Assembly: GCF_031851795.1 (NCBI RefSeq)
Contig: NZ_CP134696.1
Coordinates: forward strand, 7,130,001-7,194,000
Reading direction: 5' to 3'
Length of the DNA: 64,000 nt
Source: Pontibacter sp. G13
GTDB lineage: Bacteria; Bacteroidota; Bacteroidia; J057
The notes beneath the pieces are model-generated. The model was not told the origin of the DNA, made no database searches, and was given only the letters and a program-made list of their open reading frames with translations. Each line of letters starts with the position of its first letter. The stretch's first letter is position 1. Of this stretch, positions 7,103-16,794 are shown one piece after another. The translations under genes were made by a program, and so were the position numbers.

Positions 7103-10100
7103 ATGATACGGACATGGATACTTTGTCTGATGCTGGGGTTGGGAAAGTGGGGGATTACCCAACACGCTTTATCTCCTGCTGGATCTCCGGATACTTTAGG
7201 ATTTGAGCAGTTTTTGGGAAATGGATTTTTTCCCAATGGCGCCTCGGGAAGCCTGGATAGCTGGACTTGGAGAATTTCAGGCCTTTCGGAAGGGGAGGGG
7301 AATTATGGAGATACCCTGATCACAGGCGATTTTGCAAGGGGCATTACAGTTGGCGGCACGGGTACAGGGGGATTGTTTGCCTTGACAGGATATGCTCAGG
7401 CACCGGGCGTATGGGTTCAACCTACCTCCTCTGACATGACCCCCGGATTTGTGGAATTTTGCATGATCAATACGGATTCTGTTCCCTATGAGGGATTGGG
7501 GCTTCAGTTTGATTGGATCTGGCGAAATGACGGGAATCGGTCCTCCCAATTGTGGCTGTCCTATGGGTGGTCTCAGGCTGGTCCGTGGATTCCTGTAACA
7601 TCAAGCGCTATTACCACTCAAGAATCCCAAACCGGTACCTTTCAGCAAGCAACTGTTTCTGATACCCTCGATGGATGGAATTGGAGTCCTGGCGATACCT
7701 GCTGGCTTCGGTGGAATTGGGCGGATGGGTCAGGTTCAGGAAATCGGGATGAATCAGGTTTTGATGAACTGATCTTGATCCCATTAGAGCATGCCGATTG
7801 CCTGTCTAAGCCCACGGTGCAGGCAACCAATCTAACCTTGGACAATATTCACGCTACGGGGTTTGAGATGGAACTCGTCCCCGGAGATGGAACCCATCGA
7901 TTAGTGATCGCTTTTCCTGATTCGGATTCGGTCATTTCCCCCAAAGACTCGGTATCCTACCAAGGCAGCCCCCAATGGGCAAATGGGACGAGTATCGCCC
8001 CCGATCAATGGGTGCTGATGGCTGATTCAGTGAAAACCATGTCAATCACTGATGCTCCTTCTGGCTCCTCGTGGAATTTGGCTGCATTCGAATATCGATG
8101 TCCTGCTGGCTCGGAACAATACCTCCATAATCCTGCCTTGGCATCTCTAAGATTACCTCCTGCCAATCCAACCAATTTCGATGCGACCTGCCAATCTCCA
8201 GACTCCATCGTACTCGCTTGGAATCCTCCAGAAGGGATGTATGACGAGTTCTTGGTATTTGCGCGTGATTCTACGGCGCCCGGCTCTCCTACATCCCCTT
8301 GGAAAGATTATATCGGAGCAAATTCAGATTGGCTATTGGCACCCAATTATGGCAATATGGGTAAGTTGCTATACCGTGGGACTGATTCGATTTTGACAAT
8401 TTTCAATCCTCCTCCAGAGATTGAATTGAATTTCAAGCTCCTGAGTGTAGTGGATTCACTCGATGAACGCTGGTCTACAGGAACAACCACTACCGGTAGA
8501 GCATACATCCCCGAAGCGCAGAATCTATTGGCTACCGAAAAATCCCAATCCTTATATTTGACTTGGGACCTGCCTCCGTCTGTATGTTGGGACAGTGTGT
8601 GGGTCTTTGTAGGGCCTGATTCCCAGAGTCTCCCAGCCAATTTGATCCTTCCAGTAGGCATTCAAGCAGAAGCATCATTTGGAATGGGGACAGAAATTGT
8701 TCCGGGAGTATTCACTTGCTATGCGGGAACTGGAACGGGATTCGAGTGTTCCGGTCTGCAAAATGGGACTTCCTATCGGATGGATGTGCGTGTGAAGTTG
8801 GGCGATTCCCTCAGTCAAGGTGAATGGGTAATTGGAACCCCAAATGCCATTTCCAATTTGGAGCCGGGAGATGTCTCATGGGTTTCCTTCAATCTCGACG
8901 CGGGAATCGGTGGATTGGATCAAATTTGTTGGGTCTCCTGGGATACCTTGGAGGCTGGAACCAGCTTTGAACTAACGGACAATGGATTTGAACGCGAAAC
9001 CCCTGGACGCTGGGGCGACACGGAAGGGACCATGCGTCTCATCCGGAAAAACGTGCTGTTGCCTGCCGGAGTAGTGACTTGTCTGGAAGGCAAAGGAAAT
9101 GATCCTTCCGATTACCAAATCTATACTGGAGGAGAGCCGGATTCCAATTGGCAGGTGGTGAATCTGAATGGATTCGGACAGCTGAACCTCATCGATGGGG
9201 ATCAGCTGTTTTTGCTTGCTGGAGGTATTTGGGATAATCCACCGGGTTGGCAGAATGCCCAATATGATGGAAACGTGATCGCGGCTTTTTCTACTGATGG
9301 TTGGGAATCTGCCTCTGGTTATGGTTCAACAACAGGATCTACCTTGCCCAGTGGGTTGGATTGCATGGCGCTTGATGTTTCTGCGCTTCCTGATCCTGAT
9401 CGGGTACAATACCACGGTCCAATGGTTTCGATGGAAAAGCGGGAGTGGATATTGGGCTCGTTTGAGGTGGCCAACTGGTCTAGCTTTCCCGATTCGGCTT
9501 CATTTGTGGATAGCGGGCTACCTTACCTAGATTCTGCATTTCTTTGGCTGATGACAGCGGACGAAATGAACGCGGGCCATTGGAAGGGGGAATTCAGTGA
9601 AAACTGGTTCGATTGCAGAAATTGGAGCGATTTAATCCTTCCGACCGCAGAAGTGGATGTTCTGGTTGATTCGCAAAGTTTGGGAAATTCCCTGATTAGT
9701 GGCCAGAGGCAAGCCATTTGCAAGGACATGACGATTTCCGGCCGTAGGCTTCTGGTAGAGTCATCAGGGGACTCGCTTTGGATAAATGGGACGATTTCCC
9801 TAGAAGAAAACGCGGAGTGTGTACTGGGACAAAATGGGGCCAATCCCGTGATGATTTGGACTGGGGATTGGCTGCAGGATAGTTCGAGCACTTTCCTTGC
9901 AGGAAATGGCAAAGTCATCGCTCAGGGACCCGCAGATCAGGATGTATGGGTGTTTTCAGAATCTGGATGGCAAGTGTATGATTTGATCTTGGATTTGCCA
10001 CAGCAACAACTCATTGCTCATGGTCCCATACATCTCTCCGGTTCGCTTGATTTGAATGCAGGATGGCTCTCCATGTCTGGGGATTCCGCGATCCTGAAAG

Positions 10101-11116
10101 TAGCGGATTCTGCCAGTTGGAAAGGGGGGAGCGATGATGCGCATGTGATCGGAAACATGAGCCAACGAGGAGATACTTGTCTGATTTTTCCGCTGGGAGA
10201 TGGCGCGTACTACCATCCATTTGAGATTTGCGGGGACAGCTTTCCGCAGGCCCAGGTGGTGCAGTATGTCTCAGAATCACCTGTCGGCGTCTGGGGAGGA
10301 GGCTTCGTCGCTCCTACCATTGTGGGGAATCTGCACCCTAGCGGATATTGGAATTGGCGTTCGGAAGGAAATAATGCCGCCAGCGCGGATGCAATATCTC
10401 TCAGTTGGGATGCCGCCACGTATGGGGCGACAGGGGGGGCAGCGATTGCCACATTTGATTCTGTGTACAATGGATGGATGGTGGCCAACGGTTCGATCAG
10501 TAGTATGGCTGCTGGGCATTTGCAAGCGGTCGGAGTTTTCTCTCCGGGAATTTTTTCGATAGGGCTGCCCGCTGCTCCGCTGTATGGCTTCGAATCGCTC
10601 GTCTCAATCCATGAATCGGAAGTCGGGCTTGACATTGAGTGGCGGCTCAAAGGACTGACTCCTAGTAGAATGATTGGGATTCAGCGATCCGAGGATCTCG
10701 GGAGTTGGGAATGGGGATGGCATGGGACGGTTGAATCCGGCGATGATCTGATTCAATGGCAGGACATCAATTGGCCTCGTCGGGAGAAATGGTATCGTTT
10801 TGTCTTGTGGAATGAGCAACTGTTGGATTGGGAGGAATTGGATCTCAGGCATTGGCAATCTGCCCAGTCAGATCCAACCCTTCGTATTTGGCCCAATCCT
10901 GCCAAGGAGACGTTGAATGTGGGTTTGCCTGAAGACTGGGAAGGAATGATTTCAATGTCTATCCAGACGATGCTGGGAATGGAATGCATGAAAAAGAAAG
11001 GGGCCACCGCCTCGGGCAATTTTAAGGTAGCCCTCAACGGGATTTCGAGTGGGTGGTACGTAATCCATCTTTCCTCTGGAGAAAAGCGGCAATCACAGTT
11101 ATTTTACAAACTATGA
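7103..11116 (+). CDS. Large secreted multidomain protein with T9SS type A sorting domain
   Basis: The protein has 1337 residues. It has an N-terminal signal peptide (MIRTWILCLMLGLG) and, at the end, a type IX sorting domain: I-W-P-N-P-A near residue 1260, then a beta-sandwich ending S-G-W-Y-V-I-H-L and a basic tail. Between them are several beta-rich modules: fibronectin-III-like stretches (about 240-560), an E-L-T-D-N-G-F module (about 600-780) of a kind common in Bacteroidota surface proteins, and a repeat-rich filament-like region (about 830-1050). It should be exported by Sec, passed through the T9SS and attached to or released from the surface. No catalytic domain is visible. A hairpin follows at 11177. 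Confidence 0.85.
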   Translation: MIRTWILCLMLGLGKWGITQHALSPAGSPDTLGFEQFLGNGFFPNGASGSLDSWTWRISGLSEGEGNYGDTLITGDFARGITVGGTGTGGLFALTGYAQAPGVWVQPTSSDMTPGFVEFCMINTDSVPYEGLGLQFDWIWRNDGNRSSQLWLSYGWSQAGPWIPVTSSAITTQESQTGTFQQATVSDTLDGWNWSPGDTCWLRWNWADGSGSGNRDESGFDELILIPLEHADCLSKPTVQATNLTLDNIHATGFEMELVPGDGTHRLVIAFPDSDSVISPKDSVSYQGSPQWANGTSIAPDQWVLMADSVKTMSITDAPSGSSWNLAAFEYRCPAGSEQYLHNPALASLRLPPANPTNFDATCQSPDSIVLAWNPPEGMYDEFLVFARDSTAPGSPTSPWKDYIGANSDWLLAPNYGNMGKLLYRGTDSILTIFNPPPEIELNFKLLSVVDSLDERWSTGTTTTGRAYIPEAQNLLATEKSQSLYLTWDLPPSVCWDSVWVFVGPDSQSLPANLILPVGIQAEASFGMGTEIVPGVFTCYAGTGTGFECSGLQNGTSYRMDVRVKLGDSLSQGEWVIGTPNAISNLEPGDVSWVSFNLDAGIGGLDQICWVSWDTLEAGTSFELTDNGFERETPGRWGDTEGTMRLIRKNVLLPAGVVTCLEGKGNDPSDYQIYTGGEPDSNWQVVNLNGFGQLNLIDGDQLFLLAGGIWDNPPGWQNAQYDGNVIAAFSTDGWESASGYGSTTGSTLPSGLDCMALDVSALPDPDRVQYHGPMVSMEKREWILGSFEVANWSSFPDSASFVDSGLPYLDSAFLWLMTADEMNAGHWKGEFSENWFDCRNWSDLILPTAEVDVLVDSQSLGNSLISGQRQAICKDMTISGRRLLVESSGDSLWINGTISLEENAECVLGQNGANPVMIWTGDWLQDSSSTFLAGNGKVIAQGPADQDVWVFSESGWQVYDLILDLPQQQLIAHGPIHLSGSLDLNAGWLSMSGDSAILKVADSASWKGGSDDAHVIGNMSQRGDTCLIFPLGDGAYYHPFEICGDSFPQAQVVQYVSESPVGVWGGGFVAPTIVGNLHPSGYWNWRSEGNNAASADAISLSWDAATYGATGGAAIATFDSVYNGWMVANGSISSMAAGHLQAVGVFSPGIFSIGLPAAPLYGFESLVSIHESEVGLDIEWRLKGLTPSRMIGIQRSEDLGSWEWGWHGTVESGDDLIQWQDINWPRREKWYRFVLWNEQLLDWEELDLRHWQSAQSDPTLRIWPNPAKETLNVGLPEDWEGMISMSIQTMLGMECMKKKGATASGNFKVALNGISSGWYVIHLSSGEKRQSQLFYKL

Positions 11117-11176
11117 GGTTTCTGGGCTAAAGGCGCATGAATGTGAATCCAGTGCCCTTCAGCTTCGCAAATATAA

Positions 11177-11202
11177 GCCCGGAACGAGGGGGCGTTCCGG
11201 GC
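11177..11202. terminator. Hairpin between convergent genes
   Basis: A perfect 10-bp stem (GCCCGGAACG/CGTTCCGGGC) with loop AGGGGG lies between the T9SS gene and the convergent oxidoreductase gene. The T-run is weak on both sides, so termination may be shared or inefficient. Confidence 0.55.
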
Positions 11203-11249
11203 ATCTTTGGAAACTAAAAAAACGGTAAGCAAATCAGCAGAAATCGCAT

Positions 11250-12869
11250 TTAGCCTGAGGTTTTCATGGTCGCAGGCCGCGTTTCGGTTTGCTTAGCGTG
11301 TGAAGTGATCATTTCCGCCGCTTTTTCGGCGATTGCGATGGTTGGTGCGTTTGTGTTTCCTCGTACAATCTGTGGCATAATGGACGCATCCACAATCCTT
11401 AAGTGTTGAACTCCATGAACCCTCAACTGTTCATCCACAACAGCCATTTCATCCGATCCCATCTTGCAAGTACCTGTTGGGTGATAGAGCGTTTGGCCTT
11501 GTGTTCTGATGTGACGGTCCAATTCACGATCTGATTCTAGATGTTTATTGGGAAGATAATAGCCATCAAAAAAGTTACTCATGGCTTCCGAATGCGCGAT
11601 TTCATAGGCCACTTTCATTCCCGCCTTGAGGGTTTCCACGTCCCGAGCATCCGACAAATAATTGTGGTCGATCAGCGGAGCATCTAAGGGATCTGCGCTT
11701 TGGAGTTGAATGGAACCGATGCTTTCAGGCTGGAGAAGTGTCGGACCAATGGAGAATCCATGTCCAGATTTGGGGCGGTCCAGGCCGTGGTTGAAGAAGT
11801 AGCCCGGAGCAAAGTGGAATTGGATATCAGGTGCAGGAAGTTCCTTGCGGGTTTTGATGAATCCACCAGCTTCCGCAACATTGGAACTCAGGGGTCCCTC
11901 TGTCCAAAACAGATAATTGAGCAGGGAGGGAAGGCGCTCTGCATTTTCCAAAGTTCGCTTATCCCGATTATGAAAGACCATGGGCACGATGTAGTGGTCC
12001 TGCAAATGTTGCCCCACTCCCGGCAGATCCAAGGTAACCTCTATGCCATGTGATTTCAGATGGTCTGCGGGCCCAATTCCCGAGAGCATCAACAATTGAG
12101 GAGAGTTGTACGCGCCAGCCGAGACGAGGACTTCGCGCGTACATCTCACTTGCTGAACATGATGCTTTTCCCGATACTCAACCCCGACTGCGGTTCCCTC
12201 TTCGATTAAGATCCTTGTGACCGTTTTGCGTGTCAAGATCTTGAGGTTAGGCCTACTGCGAATCGGCTTTAGGAAAGCATCCGATGCGCTGCAGCGTTTC
12301 CCTTTTCGCTGAGTGACTTGGTAGAAACCGAGCCCTTCCTGATAGTTGCCATTGAAATCAGGATTGATGGGAATAGCCAGTTCTTCTCCGGCCGAAATGA
12401 AGGCGTGGGAGGTAGGCATGGGATCTCTCAAATGGCTGACCGTCAGTAATCCATTGCCGCCATGAAACGGATGCTCACCATCCACATGGCCTTCTCCTTT
12501 TTTGAAGAAAGGAAGCATTTCTTCGTAGCTCCAACCCTGATTTCCTAGATCGAACCAATGGTCATAGTCCAAAGCATTGCCACGGATATAGATCATGGCA
12601 TTGACGCTGGAACATCCTCCGAGGACTTTGCCTCTGGGGAGGAAATGCCTACGATCTCCTGAAAACGGACTTGGCGTGCTTTGATATCCCCAGTCAAACT
12701 CCGAGTGAAACAGCTTGGAGAAAGCTGCAGGGATCTGAATCTCCATCTTGGAGTCTTTCTTGCCTGCCTCAATTAAGAGAACGTGGACGGATGGATCCTC
12801 AGACAGCCGATTGGCAAGCACACAGCCTGCGGAACCTGCACCGATGATGATATAATCGAACGTGGACAT
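11250..12869 (-). CDS. GMC-family FAD oxidoreductase (choline/alcohol dehydrogenase-like)
   Basis: The protein has 539 residues, the usual length of BetA-like GMC enzymes. The N-terminus carries the FAD-binding G-A-G-S-A-G motif followed by E-A-G-K. The GMC signature 1 region reads G-G-C-S-S-V-N-A-M-I-Y-I-R-G, and signature 2 includes S-A-G-A-Y-N-S-P-Q-L-L. Near the C-terminus are the catalytic His (Y-H-P-T-G-T-C-K-M-G) and the second catalytic position in R-G-N-T-N-A-P. It oxidises an alcohol, possibly choline, to an aldehyde with FAD as cofactor. No betaine aldehyde dehydrogenase or transporter gene is adjacent, so the substrate is open. The ATG at 12869 starts MSTFDYIIIGAG, just before the FAD motif. 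Confidence 0.9.
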   Translation of the reverse strand: MSTFDYIIIGAGSAGCVLANRLSEDPSVHVLLIEAGKKDSKMEIQIPAAFSKLFHSEFDWGYQSTPSPFSGDRRHFLPRGKVLGGCSSVNAMIYIRGNALDYDHWFDLGNQGWSYEEMLPFFKKGEGHVDGEHPFHGGNGLLTVSHLRDPMPTSHAFISAGEELAIPINPDFNGNYQEGLGFYQVTQRKGKRCSASDAFLKPIRSRPNLKILTRKTVTRILIEEGTAVGVEYREKHHVQQVRCTREVLVSAGAYNSPQLLMLSGIGPADHLKSHGIEVTLDLPGVGQHLQDHYIVPMVFHNRDKRTLENAERLPSLLNYLFWTEGPLSSNVAEAGGFIKTRKELPAPDIQFHFAPGYFFNHGLDRPKSGHGFSIGPTLLQPESIGSIQLQSADPLDAPLIDHNYLSDARDVETLKAGMKVAYEIAHSEAMSNFFDGYYLPNKHLESDRELDRHIRTQGQTLYHPTGTCKMGSDEMAVVDEQLRVHGVQHLRIVDASIMPQIVRGNTNAPTIAIAEKAAEMITSHAKQTETRPATMKTSG

Positions 12870-13128
12870 TGAGTAGCAGAAATTGGCGTTGGGAATTGGA
12901 AGTCGTGAGTTGAGCTTGATGAGCGAAAAGTGCAATATGTTAATATACAGGGATTCCCACCCAAGGTCAACTTCCGCTTCCTCAAAACAAATTCGCAGGG
13001 ATAGGGGTTACGATCTGATTCGTCGCTTGAAATAGTCAGGTATTCCGATAAATTTACCATTCAGCAAACATGTCCTTTTCGCGGAATCGAATAATTGTGT
13101 TGATTTGTTCCAAGAATTTCCTCTTTCC

Positions 13129-15144
13129 ATGAATCAAGAACGACTCCCATTGCAGCTGATCCAAGATGATCCTTGGTTGGCCCCATACGCCGAAGATGTG
13201 CAGGCACGCCTCGACCGATACCACCAGATTCGTCAGCAAATTGAAGGAGCCAGCGGTTCCCTCATCCAATTTGCCCAAGCCTATCAATATTTTGGATTAA
13301 ACTATGATCCCAAAGCCAAGGGATGGTGGTTCCGAGAATGGGCCCCAGGAGCGAAAGCCTTGCATTTGATTGGCGATTTCAATGGGTGGAATCGGGAAGC
13401 CAATCCGCTCACAAGGGTTGATGGAGGAATTTGGGAATTGTTTCTCCCTGAAAAGGAATATGGCGAAAAGCTCAAGCACGAGTCCTTGTTCAAAATCCAG
13501 ATCTTGTCAGATCGCGGCATTCATGATCGCCTCCCGGCCTACGTGACCCGTGTCCTCCAAGATCCGGAAACACATGACTTCTCGGCCCAAGTTTGGCGTC
13601 CCGAACCGTACGTATGGAATCACAAGACCTTCAAGCCTGAAACGCAGGAACTGTTGATCTATGAGGCACATACCGGTATGGCGCAGGAGCGTGAGGGATT
13701 GGGGACTTATCGTGAATTTGCGGACCTCATCCTCCCGAGAATCAAGGATTTGGGCTACAACGCCGTACAGTTGATGGCGGTTCAGGAGCATCCCTATTAT
13801 GGTTCGTTTGGGTATCACGTTTCCAATTTCTTTGCCCCAAGTTCTCGATTTGGAACTCCGGAGGATCTCAAGTATCTGATCGATCAAGCACATGGGATGG
13901 GAATCGCCATGATCATGGACATTGTTCATTCCCATGCAGTGAAAAACGAGGCTGAAGGGCTGAATTTTCTGGATGGTACTGACTATCAGTATTTCCACGG
14001 AGGAGGAAAAGGCGATCATTCAAGCTGGGATTCGAAATTGTTCGACTATGGGAAATGGGAGGTTCGTCAATTTCTTCTGTCGAATGTCGCCTACTGGATT
14101 GATGAATTCCGATTTGATGGTTTCCGGTTTGATGGGGTGACTTCCATGCTGTATGATCATCACGGGCATTTTGTGGAATTTGATCATTATGACAAATATT
14201 TCCGTGATGGAGTAGCTGAAGATGCCATCAACTACCTTCAGCTGGCCAATGATTTGGCGCATGAGCTCAACCCTCATTTTGTCAGTATCGCTGAAGACAT
14301 GAGCGGGATGCCCGGATGCTGCCGAACGGTTCCAGATGGGGGATTAGGTTTTGACTACAGGTTGGGGATGGGTATTCCTGATTATTGGATCAAACTGCTC
14401 AAGCACACCCGGGATGAAGAATGGAATCTCCATGAGATCTGGCACACACTGACCAACCGCCGATGGAAAGAAAAAACTATTGCCTATGCCGAAAGCCATG
14501 ATCAGGCCTTGGTCGGCGATAAAACGTTGGCATTCTGGTTGATGGATAAGGAGATGTATTGGCACATGGAGGTATTTGACAATTCACCGATCATTGATCG
14601 AGGAATTTCCCTCCACAAGATGATCCGACTTGTGACTGCCGTTTTGGGTGGAGATGCTTATCTGACTTTCATGGGGAATGAATTTGGCCATCCAGAATGG
14701 GTGGATTTTCCACGGGAAGGCAACAATTGGAGCTACCAATACGCTCGTAGACAATGGTCCTTGGCTGATCGCAAGGAGTTGAAATATAAATATTTACTTG
14801 ATTTTGATCGAGCCATGATTCACCTCCTCAAGGATGAGGATGTACTACAGGCGCTTCCTGCTCGTCAGGTGAACATGGATGAAACGAATCAGGTGATGAT
14901 TTGCGAACGGAACAACCTCTATTTCGTGTTCAATTTTTCGATTGATCGTTCAATTCCTGATTACAAGTTCCCAGTTACTGAATCAGGGGCTTATCGTTGC
15001 ATTTTGAATTCAGATGCTTCAGATCTGGGAGGACATGGTCGGATAGATGATGATACCGAGCATCATACCTTATTTGACGACGATGGGAACGCCTTTCTTT
15101 CAGTTTATTCCGTCAGTAGATCCGTTCAAGTGTATCAGCGCCAA
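13129..15144 (+). CDS. glgB: 1,4-alpha-glucan branching enzyme, eukaryote-like GH13 type
   Basis: The protein has 671 residues and transfers alpha-1,4-glucan chains to form alpha-1,6 branches in glycogen. An N-terminal CBM48-like module contains F-R-E-W-A-P-G-A. The GH13 barrel shows the conserved Y-E-A-H-T-G-M, the D-x-V-H-S-H motif, the nucleophile Asp335 in F-R-F-D-G-V, the acid Glu389 in I-A-E-D, and the transition-state Asp458 in E-S-H-D-Q. The order and spacing resemble the eukaryotic/Bacteroides branching enzymes more than E. coli GlgB. The ATG at 13129 (MNQERLPLQL) is preferred to an upstream TTG. The stop overlaps the next start (ATGA), so a 2H phosphoesterase is co-translated. The end given is the last base before the TGA at 15145-15147. 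Confidence 0.95.
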
Positions 15145-15848
15145 TGACCCGCCAGGAACTACGCATAGTCTATGACCAGATTTGGGAAAGAGGAGCTTTG
15201 TCCATCCCAACGGGTATGGTACATGCGGACCCTTGGCTGTTGAATCTGGCTGAAGATCGGCGGAGAGGAATCTCCTTGATATGGCCGATTGAATGGGTAA
15301 ATCCACAGGAATGGCTGGATCTTCAGGGAGAAATGAAAGCTTTACTCCCGGAGCAATATCACTATCCGTTGGAAGATCTCCATCTTACGGTCCTGACTAT
15401 TATTTCATGTGTAGAGGATTATGCCGCTTTGGAAATAAAGACTTCAGACTATGTGGAGGTAATCCGGAAGGCGTTCGAATCCTCTGATGTTGAGCAGTTG
15501 GTATTTGAAGGATTGGCGGCTACCCATGCAGCTTGGCTGATGTGTGGATACTCAGAACTTGGCGGTCTTGAGCGAATTCGTGCGAGAGTTCGGAAGGAGA
15601 TGCATGCTTCTGGATTGTACCATACGATGGATAAACGCTATCTACTCAATACCGCACATTCTACCTTAGGGAGATTCCAAAAAGAGATGGATGGAGAGAT
15701 GGGAGGGCAATTTTGGGCGTTTCTGCAAAAATGGAAATTCAAAGCCTTGCCAGCCGTAAAACCTATTTCGAAGATGCAACTAGTTGAAAATGACTGGTAT
15801 ATGCGTCGAGGAAAAGTGAATGTGCTGGAATCTTTTTCGATTGGTTAA
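15144..15848 (+). CDS. 2H phosphoesterase superfamily protein
   Basis: The protein has 234 residues. Two H-x-T/S motifs 92 residues apart are visible: His80-Leu-Thr82 (D-L-H-L-T-V) and His172-Ser-Thr174 (A-H-S-T-L). This is the hallmark of 2H phosphoesterases (2',5'-RNA ligase/cyclic phosphodiesterase fold). Family members open 2',3'-cyclic or 1'',2''-cyclic phosphates or act on 2'-5' RNA linkages; the substrate here is unknown. The start ATG overlaps the branching-enzyme stop by four bases (ATGA), so expression is coupled. Whether it acts on RNA or on a sugar phosphate linked to glycogen metabolism cannot be told from sequence. Confidence 0.8.
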   Translation: MTRQELRIVYDQIWERGALSIPTGMVHADPWLLNLAEDRRRGISLIWPIEWVNPQEWLDLQGEMKALLPEQYHYPLEDLHLTVLTIISCVEDYAALEIKTSDYVEVIRKAFESSDVEQLVFEGLAATHAAWLMCGYSELGGLERIRARVRKEMHASGLYHTMDKRYLLNTAHSTLGRFQKEMDGEMGGQFWAFLQKWKFKALPAVKPISKMQLVENDWYMRRGKVNVLESFSIG

Positions 15849-15893
15849 GGAGTTGTTCATTCCGGTTCATTATATTCGAAACTCCGAATCAAC

Positions 15894-16712
15894 ATGAATT
15901 ATTCGATCTGCTCAATGAACTATCGTATACTTGGAACGATCCTGCTGTTGGCCTTAAGCTTGGGCGCCTGTCAGACCAGTCCCCAATCGGCCAAACAGAC
16001 TCCTCATGGAATAGCACAAACATCCGCTCCTGACCCAATGACCGGAAGGACATTTCGGACGCATTTGAAGGAAACCTATTACGACCTTCAACATCGGACA
16101 CTTTCCTATCGAGAAGCGCGATTGGCCATGTATTTGGATATTGACAATGAGGGAGATTCTGTAGAATGCGTTTACTCCGGATACAAACGCTATGTCAGGA
16201 CCCTTTCGGCTCCCGGTAGGGCACTTCCCATCAATTGCGAGCATACCATTCCGCAAAGTTGGTTTAAGAAACAGGAACCTATGGTGTCTGATATTCACCA
16301 CCTGTTTCCAACTTATGATAAATGGAATGCGCTTAGGAGCAGCTATCCATTTGATGAAATTCCGGATGAGGAAACCGAGGAATGGTTGCTGGACGATGAC
16401 AAGTACTTCGAGATTCCCACCGAATCACTTGCTCAATATTCAGAATTCGGAGATGAGGCCTTTGAGCCTCGGAATGAACACAAAGGCAATTTGGCTCGTG
16501 CAGTCTTCTATTTCTACACCATGTATCCAAAGGTGGGAAATATCGAGCGTGTCGCACCATTGAAGACGCTTCTCGATTGGCATGAATCCGATCCGGTCGA
16601 TTCGGAGGAATTGGAGCGAAACGACGAAATACAGGCGGTTCAAGGGAATCGCAATCCCTTTATCGATCATCCTGAATATGCGCAGCAGGCGTGGGGGAGT
16701 GAAGTCCTTTAG
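15894..16712 (+). CDS. Lipoprotein endonuclease I (EndA/NucM family)
   Basis: The protein has 272 residues. A hydrophobic leader ends in L-G-A-C, a lipobox, so it is probably a lipid-anchored periplasmic or outer-membrane nuclease. The endonuclease I core is clear: E-H-T-I-P-Q-S-W-F, then D-I-H-H-L-F-P-T-Y, then an N-x-x-R segment (N-A-L-R-S), with a later G-N-L-A-R-A-V-F-Y-F. These provide the beta-beta-alpha-metal catalytic site (His and Asn/Glu with Mg2+). It likely degrades extracellular nucleic acid for nutrients. A second in-frame ATG (MNYRILGT, position 15915) may be the true start; the first gives a signal peptide seven residues longer. A terminator follows. Confidence 0.9.
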   Translation: MNYSICSMNYRILGTILLLALSLGACQTSPQSAKQTPHGIAQTSAPDPMTGRTFRTHLKETYYDLQHRTLSYREARLAMYLDIDNEGDSVECVYSGYKRYVRTLSAPGRALPINCEHTIPQSWFKKQEPMVSDIHHLFPTYDKWNALRSSYPFDEIPDEETEEWLLDDDKYFEIPTESLAQYSEFGDEAFEPRNEHKGNLARAVFYFYTMYPKVGNIERVAPLKTLLDWHESDPVDSEELERNDEIQAVQGNRNPFIDHPEYAQQAWGSEVL

Positions 16713-16738
16713 CGATCAAATCGCATATAAAATCATCA

Positions 16739-16776
16739 AACCGGAACTTGCTCAAAGGCAGGTTCCGGTTTTCTTT
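16739..16776 (+). terminator. Terminator of the endonuclease I gene
   Basis: A 9-bp stem AACCGGAAC/GTTCCGGTT with a partly paired loop is followed by TTCTTTTT. Confidence 0.85.
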
Positions 16777-16794
16777 TTGAAGGGGAAGGATTCG

